From positions 372,001 to 436,000 of the forward strand of contig CAMVCB010000001.1 in the NCBI GenBank assembly GCA_947165895.1: DNA of 64,000 bases. Direction: 5' to 3'. Of the stretch, positions 42,442 to 51,895 are shown one piece after another (position 1 is the first letter of the stretch; each line of letters starts with the position of its first letter). The translations under genes were made by a program, and so were the position numbers. Source of the DNA: an uncultured Treponema sp. (GTDB taxonomy: Bacteria; Spirochaetota; Spirochaetia; Treponematales; Treponemataceae). The notes under the pieces are model-generated. The model was not told the DNA's origin. It was given only the letters and a program-made list of their open reading frames with translations, and made no database searches.

Positions 42442-45400
42442 TCAAAGTCTTTTTATTGCAAGAAGAGTAAGATCGTCTGACTGTTCATCTTCCTGAACAA
42501 TATTGTAGTCTATATAGTTGATTTCGCTGGTAGCCTCCCTGTTTGCGGCATAAAATCCGTAAAGGCTGAAATGCTGCTGCAAAAACTCATCGATTCTGCG
42601 GTCAACCCTGATATATTCGGTCGGAGGGACCTGATGAGTTTTATACATTCGGAATACTTTTTCCAGAGCCGCAAGGGCGATAATTGAATCGTCGATTTTT
42701 CCACGGCAGTCTGCAAAATTGAAAAGCAGATGCTCGTCTGCACGGGGATTTTCGCGCTTCATAAGCTCGTAGGATTTTCCGTTCAAAACAGCTTCAATAA
42801 TTTCGCTGATTCGCTCAGAACCAAATTCTTCCTTTTCATCCTCAATTTTACCGTTCGCTTCTGTTGATTTTACGGCAAAGGCCTGGTCCCTGACCCGTCT
42901 GGTAGACTCTTCAATACCGTCAGTATAGAGATAAAGAATGTCGCCCCGGTTGAGGGTAAGTTTTTCAACGGCAAAACCTCCCCTCATCTGCAGAAGGTCA
43001 TTAGGGAAGACACCGGCCGTAGGAGCCGATTTTAAGTTTACGGTTTTCAGTTTTCTTGTAGCGGCTTCAAAAATATGGATTATGCTGTCGCCCGCATTGC
43101 AGGTGTAAAGTTCGCCTGTTTTAAGGTTGATAAGGCAGATAATAAGGGTGGCAAATTTTCCCTTAAGTCCCAGTTTTTCAATAAAATCATTAATCTGATC
43201 TACAACCCGGTTGATGTTTGAACCGTCATGCTTAAAGGTCCAGTGGTCAAAATAGCGGCGGAAGATAGTAGCAACAACAGTCATAATGATTGCCGCAGGG
43301 ATTCCGTGACCAGAAGCATCACATTTAATCGCAACAAACCAGTCCTTATCCAGGCGGCGGAAGTCAAAATAGTCACCAGAAACGCCGGATTCACCCTCAT
43401 AGTAACCAAAGCATTCCACCGTCTCATCTTTATACTGGGCAGTCGTTTTTTTATTGTTATGCTCATCGCTGGAAAGCGGCAGAAAGGCATTCTGAACGGC
43501 CTTACCGTCCATTGTAAGCGATTCTTCCTCCGCAACCGCAACAAGCTCATGGGTCATGTTATTTACCGCAAGTCCTAAACGGCCGATTTCATCTTTTGAG
43601 CGGATTTTTATATCCTTGCCCTTAAGATTGAGTTTATTTTTTGTACGTCCAATCATTTCTACATGGCGTTCAAGACGTTTTATAGGATGAACGATTACCA
43701 TGGCAAAAATCGAAGCACCGATAATACCCGCAATCAGGGCGATAATTGAAATCATCATACCAAAAATCAGGATTCGCCTTGTTTCTGCAAGAATGGAATC
43801 AATAAGACTTTTTGTAGAAAGCTTTATAAGGACAACGGCATGAACATAATTATTTGAAGTTCCCCGTCTGTATAAAACAGGCTTATAGAAAACATAATCC
43901 GTATTTTTATAATCAAGATTTGAAGAGTCAAAATGAGGATAAGAACCAACCGCATTCTGAGCGATTGACAGTAAATCTGCATCAAGCTGATTACGCAGCG
44001 TTACAAGATTTTCTGAAATAAATTCGGCCTGCGAAAGAGAATCTTCAGAGCCGGCGGCATATAAGGTTGCGGCCTCAACCGTCAGCTCTTCAATTTTATC
44101 TGAAAGCACCTGCTCATTCTGGCTTACCCACATATCAACCGGGGAAAGCTCTTCAAGCATCTGAAGGATTCCCTCATCAGTAACCTGAGACTGTCCGTAA
44201 ATCAGTTCTGGTGTGTCGATTTTTGAAAGAATATCAGGGTCATTTGTTGCCCAGACATAGCGGAGATTTTCGCTTGTAGAAGAATTTACCGGCTGTCCCA
44301 GAATGGTAACGTAAGCAACCTCGCTCATTGCATCCTTCTGGCGGGGAAGAGCTGAAAGCTCAAGAATATTATTCGAGGGGAAGAAATTTTTTACGCCGGT
44401 ACAAAGGCTTTCCAGAAGTACGGTCGTTCTGTTTTCAAGTCCTTCAGCAAGAGTTTTTTCCTGCAGGGAAATAACGCGGCGGCCGTTTGAAAGAGAAACG
44501 CCCATTACCACCATCATAATCAGAACGAAAGTAAAGCCGATAAGTTTTTTTCGTAATGACGGCTTAAATGAAATGATTTTTGAAAGAAATTTCATGCGAA
44601 TTTTTCCTCCGTACAGCAGTAATTTTACCTGAGCATTTGTCTCAGCTTCTTCATTTATAAGCAGAGCTAATTTTCCAAAAGCAAGGGTTACCGCAAAAGC
44701 AATAAAAAGCAGCAGAAGTGCGGCAAGAATAAAATAAATTGTGACACTATGTTTTACATCAGCAAAAGGGAAAAAGCGCTGAGGCTTCTGGTATTCTCCC
44801 TCAATTTTTATAGTACCGTTCTGCTGAATCTTCAGAATCGGCTTTGAAAAATACAAGCCGCGGTCGGTATGATAAAGTCCGATTTTGTAATTTCCCTCGT
44901 CAAGGTCACTTTCTGCCCGGCCAAGAAGGATTTTATTTATGAGGCGGTCATTAACCAGACGGTAGTGATTATTTTTCAGGAAAAGGGTCAGGTCGTAAGG
45001 CTCCTTTCCATCCCGGTCGATAATAACCTTAGAAACAGTGCCGTCAAAGGTAAAGCCTCGACCGTGAATTACCACTTCACTTTCGCCAAAATCAGCTCCC
45101 TTCTGCTCAATGCTTTCAATTATGGTTGAAGGCTTGTATTTATTAAGGATGATTAAAGAACTGGCCGGCTGGCTCATATTTCCGACATCATCTAAGGCAG
45201 CAAGACTGAAGACGTAAACACCGTTTTCCAGATTTGAAAAGCCTTTTGTATGCAAAAGAGAAGTCGCTTCTGCCCCGGCCTGCCTTGTCATGCGGCGTTT
45301 TTTTGCCAGCTGTCCGGCATACTGATTTTTTAAGGCTTCGATTGTACGAAGAGCGGTCTGCCGGGAAACTTTTAACGAATGTCCGGGTGAAGCATAGAGA

Positions 45401-47118
45401 TTATGGGGAATGTCGCCGACAAAATCAAGGCGGTAAAGATAAGATGCTGTATCGTCGTCTCCAGCCGGCTTTTCTTCCCCATAGCCTGATGCCCAGGACA
45501 AAGCAAAATTATTTGAGTTTACAAAACCAAAAGAGTCAGAATCCGGAGTCTTGATTACAGGAGGCAAAGGAGGTTTCGTATCAAGAGTGTAAACAAGTAC
45601 AGCAGGCTGAGACCAGTTTCCCGCATAGTCACAGGCAGAAAGTGAAAGATAATATTTTCCGTCCCCATCCCCGGCTGTCAGATTGATTTTTGTTTCTTTC
45701 GGAAAGTGTTCTATCTGCTTTGGCGGCTGAATGGCGGAATCCCGGCTCCAGCTGTATGAATATCCCGCAATATTTGAAGAATCCTTTGGCAGACTGATCT
45801 GGACGGAAAGCTTAAGCTTTGAAGATTTTCCGTTCTTTTTAAATGTAAGGGGAGTAAGAAGAGGACTTGCAACACTTCGGTCTGGCGACAAGAAAACAAT
45901 GGAATTTCTTTTTTTAGGATTTGTCTGCTGCCAGACGTAAGTGAGCACTTTAGCACCATCATTTTCACTGTCATTAATGATAAGGGGATTTACAAACTGA
46001 TTTATATTTGCGTTTTCTGCAAGAACGTTCTCCTCCCAGAAGCTGCCGTTTTTTCCTGCCATATAGGCAGATTCACGGCCTCGTCTTGTATCAAACCAGG
46101 AAAGCCAGAGCTTATTTTCATATTCAAAAAAAACTGCCCTGCTCGCCTCTCCGCTTGTTGTAATTGCTTCTGCGCTCATCGCTTCAATTCCGCTGCGGTC
46201 AAGAACTGCCACCCAGATTGAACTTGTTTTTTTCAGGCTGCGTTCCCATGCAAGATAATTTTTTCCCTCAAAATTAAAAAGGTTTGGCCTCTGATTCTGA
46301 TAGGCAAAGAATTCATTTGTATCTCGCGGTGAAAGAGAAGGTCCGTCTGTTATTAAGACAGCTTCCGACCAGGGGCGAAAGGCAGAAGGTCTTGAAGTCA
46401 TATAAAGCTGATATGAAATTCTGTTTGTAACAGGATTTACATACTGAGCCTGAAAAACTACAATCTCTCCGCCATCCTCTGTATAAAGCAGATATGGCAG
46501 GAAGGGGTTTCTCAGATTTGAAGAAGGCTTAAAGGCTTCCAGAGAAGTCCAGTTTTCGCCGTCAGAGGATTCTGTCGTATAAATTGAAAAGGAAGATTCA
46601 TCCCCGGAAGAAACAAAGATTTTAAAACGGCTGCCGACTGCAAAAATACGGGGCGCAACCATAATGCCCGAAGTTTTTATAAATGAAGATTTCCAGCTGG
46701 CACCAAAATCAGATGAAGTAAATATGCTGATTTCTCCGCCTGCGCTCAAAACGGCAAGGGCGATTTTTCCGTTTTCCAGGGCGCAGGCAGTATAAATTGA
46801 AGGAACCTCATCACCCGAATAGGAAAAAGGCCCCGCAAACTTCTGATGAAGGGTAAAATTTTTCAGCGAAGTGTAGTCCCTGCAGGAAAGGTAAATCTCC
46901 TTTTTTGCAGTATCAACCGTCTGCCAGAAAACCATTCCGTGTTCCCCGCAGTTTACAGTCACAGGAAATCTTGAATCATCGCTTGTAATAGAAAGAGGAT
47001 TTTCCCAGTAAAAATCCCGGGCAAAAGCAGGCTTACCCAAAGCCGCAAGAGCAAGCAGAAAAAGAGAAGTCAGATATTTTTTTACAAGTCCATAAGACTT
47101 TTTTAACAACATCATCAT
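42442..47118 (-). CDS. Giant SpoIIE-type phosphatase receptor
   Basis: The 1558-residue protein has a signal peptide (about 8-34), a repeated beta region with Ser/Asp boxes resembling a sialidase-like propeller (40-430), Ig/fibronectin-like repeats with LSACDYAGNWSQPA (440-700), a first membrane helix (about 800-825), a second (about 880), an extracytoplasmic sensor (900-1125), a third helix followed by HAMP (1130-1200), and a C-terminal PP2C/SpoIIE phosphatase (about 1230-1558, with KCDASGHGIPAAIIM and YLYTDGIEE). It likely turns an external signal into Ser/Thr dephosphorylation. It starts inside the upstream TPR gene (4-nt overlap). Confidence 0.82.
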   Translation of the reverse strand: MMMLLKKSYGLVKKYLTSLFLLALAALGKPAFARDFYWENPLSITSDDSRFPVTVNCGEHGMVFWQTVDTAKKEIYLSCRDYTSLKNFTLHQKFAGPFSYSGDEVPSIYTACALENGKIALAVLSAGGEISIFTSSDFGASWKSSFIKTSGIMVAPRIFAVGSRFKIFVSSGDESSFSIYTTESSDGENWTSLEAFKPSSNLRNPFLPYLLYTEDGGEIVVFQAQYVNPVTNRISYQLYMTSRPSAFRPWSEAVLITDGPSLSPRDTNEFFAYQNQRPNLFNFEGKNYLAWERSLKKTSSIWVAVLDRSGIEAMSAEAITTSGEASRAVFFEYENKLWLSWFDTRRGRESAYMAGKNGSFWEENVLAENANINQFVNPLIINDSENDGAKVLTYVWQQTNPKKRNSIVFLSPDRSVASPLLTPLTFKKNGKSSKLKLSVQISLPKDSSNIAGYSYSWSRDSAIQPPKQIEHFPKETKINLTAGDGDGKYYLSLSACDYAGNWSQPAVLVYTLDTKPPLPPVIKTPDSDSFGFVNSNNFALSWASGYGEEKPAGDDDTASYLYRLDFVGDIPHNLYASPGHSLKVSRQTALRTIEALKNQYAGQLAKKRRMTRQAGAEATSLLHTKGFSNLENGVYVFSLAALDDVGNMSQPASSLIILNKYKPSTIIESIEQKGADFGESEVVIHGRGFTFDGTVSKVIIDRDGKEPYDLTLFLKNNHYRLVNDRLINKILLGRAESDLDEGNYKIGLYHTDRGLYFSKPILKIQQNGTIKIEGEYQKPQRFFPFADVKHSVTIYFILAALLLLFIAFAVTLAFGKLALLINEEAETNAQVKLLLYGGKIRMKFLSKIISFKPSLRKKLIGFTFVLIMMVVMGVSLSNGRRVISLQEKTLAEGLENRTTVLLESLCTGVKNFFPSNNILELSALPRQKDAMSEVAYVTILGQPVNSSTSENLRYVWATNDPDILSKIDTPELIYGQSQVTDEGILQMLEELSPVDMWVSQNEQVLSDKIEELTVEAATLYAAGSEDSLSQAEFISENLVTLRNQLDADLLSIAQNAVGSYPHFDSSNLDYKNTDYVFYKPVLYRRGTSNNYVHAVVLIKLSTKSLIDSILAETRRILIFGMMISIIALIAGIIGASIFAMVIVHPIKRLERHVEMIGRTKNKLNLKGKDIKIRSKDEIGRLGLAVNNMTHELVAVAEEESLTMDGKAVQNAFLPLSSDEHNNKKTTAQYKDETVECFGYYEGESGVSGDYFDFRRLDKDWFVAIKCDASGHGIPAAIIMTVVATIFRRYFDHWTFKHDGSNINRVVDQINDFIEKLGLKGKFATLIICLINLKTGELYTCNAGDSIIHIFEAATRKLKTVNLKSAPTAGVFPNDLLQMRGGFAVEKLTLNRGDILYLYTDGIEESTRRVRDQAFAVKSTEANGKIEDEKEEFGSERISEIIEAVLNGKSYELMKRENPRADEHLLFNFADCRGKIDDSIIALAALEKVFRMYKTHQVPPTEYIRVDRRIDEFLQQHFSLYGFYAANREATSEINYIDYNIVQEDEQSDDLTLLAIKRL

Positions 47119-50100
47119 GATCTGGCGTCTATCTTAACCTTTAAATCCTTAATCTTCTGCGAATTCATATTCTGCGACTTTTTTAAGAGGCGAGAAACAA
47201 TAGCATCCGCTCCGGCAATATTATTATTCTGAAGGCGCTGGATTGCAAGCTGGTAAAGCCTTTCATCCTCGGTAGAAAGAACAGTCGGTGCACTTCCTCC
47301 GATTTTTGTCGTAATCTGGTCTTTTAGCTTCATCGCATCCTTATCATCAGAATTCAGGGAAAGACTCTGATTGATTTTTGAAAGGGCAGCTTCAAGCTTT
47401 TTACGGTCGCTCTTAGCATCAGCATACATTTTTTTTGCCTCATCATAAAGAGAACGGGCCTTTTTACCCGAATTATTATCCAGAGGCTTCTGTCTTATTC
47501 CGATTTCAATTTCTGTCTGATAAATAAGATTTTTTAAGCCCGGATAATCAGGCTCAATCTGGGCATAGTCAAGAAGATTTGCATAGCCTTCCCTTCTTGT
47601 TTCCACTCCCTTACACATAAACTTTGCCGCTTCAATCTTCTGGCTGAATTCTTCCCGGAATTTTTCAGGATCCTTAAGCTTATTGATTTTTAGCGTGAGG
47701 ATTGAAGCTTCCTGATTAAGCGGATAAACATACTGAAGCTTCTGAATGCTCTGCAAAGCCTTATTCAAATCAGCATTTCCCTCTTTTTTGTTGCCGGCCT
47801 CGTATTTTTCTTTTCCGGAATTGTAATACTGGTAAGACATATCCAGCAGCTGGGACATTTCCGGGTACTGGGGATAGCTTGGGAGAATTTCCCGGCCCGT
47901 ATTCATGGAAACGGCCGTATTTACAAAGGTCATCAAATTAGTGATTTCCTGGTCTTCCGTAACGTTAGTATCGGCCCAGCGGCTTTTAGCCTGGGTCAGA
48001 TATTTTTCAGCATCATCAAAGCGGCCGTTAAAATAAGCATCCTTTGCAAGCGTTTTTAAGTGACGCACTTCAACTACAACAAACTCGTTTTCTTCCCGGG
48101 TAATTCTTTCGCCAAGTGCCATAAGTTTTTTATCAACCTCCAGTCTCAGCCCTTCATCATTCTGATTATCAAGAGATTCATCATATTTTGTAAGGGCATC
48201 CTGAAGCTTTTTTCTGGCCAGCTGATATTCTTTACGTTTAAGGGCCGACTGAGCTTCTTCAAAACGAATATCACCCTCGTTTTTTGCAAGCACAGCCTGC
48301 AGGCTTTTTGACTTGGCAATGGAAATTTGATCCAAAGAAAGGTTCTTTAATTCAAGAAGTATATTACGGTTTATATTAAGATAATTTTTGTTTTCATTAA
48401 GAAGCCTTGTAATTTCTTCACTTTCCTTCCATGAAGCTTTTTTTTCATAGGAAAGGTCAAGGAAAGCAAGCTCAGAATTAATCCTTTCAAGACAGGAATC
48501 AATGTTTTCGCAGTTAAAATCAAAAATGTTCTGGGCAATCACCGGGTAGCGGAAATAAAGCCCCAGCTCCTTTGCGGCATTCAGCTCTTCTTCTGAGGGC
48601 TGATAAGAAGCTGCGTAATTAACAGCATAGGCCCGGCTGCCCTTGATTTTTGAGTAGTCAGCATCAGGAATTTTTGTAGAAAATCCGTCAAGATAAGTTT
48701 TTCCGGCAGCGTCAGTTCTTCTGGCTTCCCCTACATAAGAATCGGACTGCCTCATATAGCAGCCGGTAATTGCCTTCCAGCCCTCGACTTCCAGCGCCAG
48801 TGCCTGGGCAAAAACCTGATCAACAAGGCCTGAATAAATAAGGGAAAGCTCATTCCACTGCAAAGAGGCGCTGGCATTATAAGAAGCTGCCCATTCTGCA
48901 GAAGAAAGCTCATGCATTGCCCTTTCGCCGGTTGCAGCACCCACCGAATCAAGAAGTGCAAAAAGTTCATCTATCTGCTTCTGGTCTTCTGCGGCAGACC
49001 TTCCCAGCCTGCCGATAATCTCCTTCTGGGAAAGCATGAAAGTTTCCATCTGATTTTTCAGTTTTTTGAAATCTTCCGTGCCCCGGGTCAGGCGGGCAAT
49101 ATAATCGCAGAGGATTTTGTAGCTTTCAAGGGGATTTTCTACAGCAATCTCTTTAGTGCCGCTTCTGTGGAAGGCACCGCCCTTAATGTTGTAAAGGGCA
49201 ATCACCTTTGCTTCAAGTCCTGCATAATTCAAAACAGGCTGATATGGAGCCTGGGCATCAAGAGCTGCAAGATGATAATTTTTATATACCTTTGTAAGGC
49301 GGTCAAAAACTGCCGAATTCATTGTTGAAACAAGATTGTCCCAAAGTCCGTCAATGGTTCCAAGCAGCCCGCTTTTTTCTATGCTTCCGATTCCATTTAT
49401 AAAATAAATCATAAAGGGAAGATAGGATGCGTCAGTGCTGTCTGCATCATAAGCTTTAGTGCGCTCAAAAAGTTCCTCAAACTTCAGGCTGTTTCCTGCA
49501 ATTTTCAATCTCAGACCCTTCATCTCTAAAAACTGCCGCTGAAGGTCAGAAAAAGTAAGTTCAGCTTCCCTGTATAAATCCTGATTAACCTGAGAAATAA
49601 ACTTCTGCACTGTATCGCTGATTTTCTGTACATATTCCCGGCTTTCAAAAAGAGCAATGTTTTTTTCAAGGTCTTCTAGGACGGTCTGGCTTTCTTTTAT
49701 AAACTGGGGATGTTTTTCCCAGTGATCATAAAAATCATCCCTGTAGAGCCAGAAGCCTTCCCGAATTTTTTCCATGGACTGAACATAAAGTTCTTTTTTT
49801 GTAAAGTCAGCTGCGGAATTCTGGATTTCTGTAAAAACTGCCCGGAAATAGTTAAATTCAGCAGATTTTTTTACATCTGCAATAAACTGAAGATTTGCAT
49901 CTGAAGGATGACGCTCGTATTTTTCAAGCTGGGCAATGATTTCGTAAATTTCCCTGCTGTTTTCAGGTTCATTTACAATCATTTTAATCAGCCTGTCTGC
50001 CAGCGCAGCGTACTGAAGCCTCTGATTAAGGATTGTTTTAATTCGTGACTGGGCATTGTCAAAATTATCAGGATTTGAGGCAATATAATCATTTAAAAGT

Positions 50101-50252
50101 TCAAGAGCCTGGTCGTATTCTGTTTTTTTAATCAGGGCATCAATCTGGGAAAGAGAAATGCCGGAAGCATCCGGTGATTTTTTCGATTTTGCAGAAAGCT
50201 GGAACAAAATGAGAAAAAATAATAATGTCAGAAAAGTTAATTTTTTTATCAA
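47115..50252 (-). CDS. Exported TPR/coiled-coil protein (1045 aa)
   Basis: A large periplasmic or membrane-attached protein: N-terminal signal sequence (1-21, LTFLTLLFFLILFQLSA), then TPR-like helix pairs (35-80; 690-790; 850-1045) with a long helical middle. The start appears to be TTG at 50252; no ATG is available near the signal peptide. It overlaps the SpoIIE receptor by ATGA, so the two are coupled and probably work as a pair, with this protein as a scaffold or partner of the receptor's outer domain. I do not recognise a named family. Confidence 0.7.
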   Translation of the reverse strand: MIKKLTFLTLLFFLILFQLSAKSKKSPDASGISLSQIDALIKKTEYDQALELLNDYIASNPDNFDNAQSRIKTILNQRLQYAALADRLIKMIVNEPENSREIYEIIAQLEKYERHPSDANLQFIADVKKSAEFNYFRAVFTEIQNSAADFTKKELYVQSMEKIREGFWLYRDDFYDHWEKHPQFIKESQTVLEDLEKNIALFESREYVQKISDTVQKFISQVNQDLYREAELTFSDLQRQFLEMKGLRLKIAGNSLKFEELFERTKAYDADSTDASYLPFMIYFINGIGSIEKSGLLGTIDGLWDNLVSTMNSAVFDRLTKVYKNYHLAALDAQAPYQPVLNYAGLEAKVIALYNIKGGAFHRSGTKEIAVENPLESYKILCDYIARLTRGTEDFKKLKNQMETFMLSQKEIIGRLGRSAAEDQKQIDELFALLDSVGAATGERAMHELSSAEWAASYNASASLQWNELSLIYSGLVDQVFAQALALEVEGWKAITGCYMRQSDSYVGEARRTDAAGKTYLDGFSTKIPDADYSKIKGSRAYAVNYAASYQPSEEELNAAKELGLYFRYPVIAQNIFDFNCENIDSCLERINSELAFLDLSYEKKASWKESEEITRLLNENKNYLNINRNILLELKNLSLDQISIAKSKSLQAVLAKNEGDIRFEEAQSALKRKEYQLARKKLQDALTKYDESLDNQNDEGLRLEVDKKLMALGERITREENEFVVVEVRHLKTLAKDAYFNGRFDDAEKYLTQAKSRWADTNVTEDQEITNLMTFVNTAVSMNTGREILPSYPQYPEMSQLLDMSYQYYNSGKEKYEAGNKKEGNADLNKALQSIQKLQYVYPLNQEASILTLKINKLKDPEKFREEFSQKIEAAKFMCKGVETRREGYANLLDYAQIEPDYPGLKNLIYQTEIEIGIRQKPLDNNSGKKARSLYDEAKKMYADAKSDRKKLEAALSKINQSLSLNSDDKDAMKLKDQITTKIGGSAPTVLSTEDERLYQLAIQRLQNNNIAGADAIVSRLLKKSQNMNSQKIKDLKVKIDARS

Positions 50253-50289
50253 TTTGCCCGCTCAAAAAAGCCTGATTTATGTGCTTTTT

Positions 50290-50343
50290 TATAAGTATAT
50301 TATAGCAGATTTCTTTATTATATTTTCGGAATTTATACTTATA
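50290..50343. repeat. Inverted repeat in divergent promoter region
   Basis: TATAAGTATA (50290-50299) and TATACTTATA (50334-50343) are perfect 10-bp arms, 34 nt apart, between the TPR gene and the UPF0164 gene. The same ATAAGTATA core forms the palindrome at 503-537. A TATAAT at 50394-50399 is the likely -10 for the downstream gene. Confidence 0.5.
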
Positions 50344-50428
50344 TAATGAAATAAAAAATCCGAGAAAAAAGGTGAAAATTAACAGAAATCATATATAATA
50401 AGTGAGGGTTTTATTTCAAAAACGGAAG

Positions 50429-51730
50429 ATGAAAAGAGTTTCAAAACTGATTTTTATATTCAGCTTTCTCATAATAATTCCATCTTTCGGGCTGGAAGCC
50501 CTTGATTATTCCTCTGTAAGCTCTGCCCTTTCAGATCTCTTTCATTCACAGGTTGATTCTAACGAAGGAACAACAAGCTTCCGTTCCCTCTTGATTCCCT
50601 TCGGAGGCCGCACAGAAAGCCTTGGAAGCGCATACACAGGCCTTTGCGATGATGTAAGTTACCTGCAGTTCAATCCGGCAGCTGCATCTCTTCAGAAAGA
50701 AACCCAGCTTTCTCTTTTTCATAATCAGTGGATTGCTGACTCAAAAATGGAAACAATCGCCTTTACAACCAGAAAGAAAAACCTGGGACTTGGAGCCTAT
50801 GTCAGCTGTTTTTATGTACCTTTCACAGAATACAATCTTTTTGGAGAAAGGACGGCAGGAAGCTACTACACCGAAACAAGCGGCGGCTTTAACCTTTCCT
50901 ACAACTTTCTGGCCGGCTATAATTTTAAGGGGATTGCAGTCGGAACGACTGTAAAGGGCGGCTGGCGGGGAATGCCTGATTACACAGATAACAATTCCAA
51001 CTCAATAATTGCTAATTCCGGTCTTGAACAGAGCGGACTTGCTTTGATGGCAGATGTCGGCGCCATGCTGCAGTTCAACTTTTTGAAATTCTATTCCTCG
51101 CGGGATGCAAACCTCAGACTAGGACTTTCCCTGCAGAATCTTGGACTTTCCTTTACAGGCTTTGGAAGTTCTTCGGGCATAAAGCTTGACGATGCCCTGC
51201 CGACAATGATTGCCACAGGGCTTTCTTTCAAAATCATAAAGCCCCTTCTTATCACGATGGATTTTAAAATCCCTGTAAATCTTCAGACAGGAAGGATTTA
51301 CAAGCCTTATGAAGGGGCCGGCATTCAGATTCAGTTTACATCTTTTCTTTCCTGGCTGGCAGGCTTTCAGCTAAAGGGAGCAAACCCGGCCTTCAGTTCC
51401 GGCTTTGAATTTGAGTTTTTCAAAGTACGCATGAATTTTAATTATACCCTGGATTTTACATCTTCCTTCAATCCGCTTAACCGGGTAAGTCTTTCTGCAA
51501 AAATTCTTATGGGAGACAGGGGAAGAAGCACCATTCAGTCGCAGATCGATATGCTTTACCAGCAGGGACTTAAGCTTTATTCGCAGGGAAAATGGCAGGA
51601 GGCTATTGCAAAGTGGAAGGAAGTTCTGCAAATTGACAAGCGTTTCGATCCCGCAAAATTAGGAATCGAAACCGCCAGCCGCCAGATAGAAATGTACGAA
51701 AAAATCCAGGAAAGCCTGAAGTTCGAGTAA
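50429..51730 (+). CDS. UPF0164 / FadL-like outer-membrane protein with TPR tail
   Basis: From ATG 50429 the protein has 433 residues: signal peptide (1-22), then GGRTESLGSAYTGLCDDVSYLQFNPAAAS, in two blocks the hallmark of the treponemal UPF0164/PorV family, followed by beta-barrel strands (to about 350) and a C-terminal TPR-like helix pair (375-433). T. pallidum members are FadL-like outer-membrane proteins. A GTG at 50402 could give a longer frame, but it lies directly after TATAAT and ahead of the expected transcription start. Confidence 0.8.
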   Translation: MKRVSKLIFIFSFLIIIPSFGLEALDYSSVSSALSDLFHSQVDSNEGTTSFRSLLIPFGGRTESLGSAYTGLCDDVSYLQFNPAAASLQKETQLSLFHNQWIADSKMETIAFTTRKKNLGLGAYVSCFYVPFTEYNLFGERTAGSYYTETSGGFNLSYNFLAGYNFKGIAVGTTVKGGWRGMPDYTDNNSNSIIANSGLEQSGLALMADVGAMLQFNFLKFYSSRDANLRLGLSLQNLGLSFTGFGSSSGIKLDDALPTMIATGLSFKIIKPLLITMDFKIPVNLQTGRIYKPYEGAGIQIQFTSFLSWLAGFQLKGANPAFSSGFEFEFFKVRMNFNYTLDFTSSFNPLNRVSLSAKILMGDRGRSTIQSQIDMLYQQGLKLYSQGKWQEAIAKWKEVLQIDKRFDPAKLGIETASRQIEMYEKIQESLKFE

Positions 51731-51746
51731 AAAAAACGCAAAAAGG

Positions 51747-51895
51747 TTTGAGCTTGCCGTAACTTCCCTGCAAAAATTTAATTGGCCTTTTTAAAGAGCC
51801 TTACGCTCATTGCAATACAAACTTTTTGCAATGCAAAAAGTTTGAGGTTGTCGTAGGTTCACTGCAAATTTGCAGGGGATTTTTTACGACAACCT
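51747..51895. repeat. Palindrome/direct-repeat block between convergent genes
   Basis: Hairpin CAAACTTTTTGC-AAT-GCAAAAAGTTTG (51818-51844) adjoins a nested structure with outer AGGTTGTCGTA/TACGACAACCT (51845-51855, 51885-51895) and inner palindrome CTGCAAATTTGCAG (51862-51875). The segment GTTTGAGGTTGTCGTAGG at 51841 is a diverged direct repeat of GTTTGAGCTTGCCGTAAC near 51747. The block serves as a two-way terminator between the UPF0164 gene and the GH57-like gene. Confidence 0.65.
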
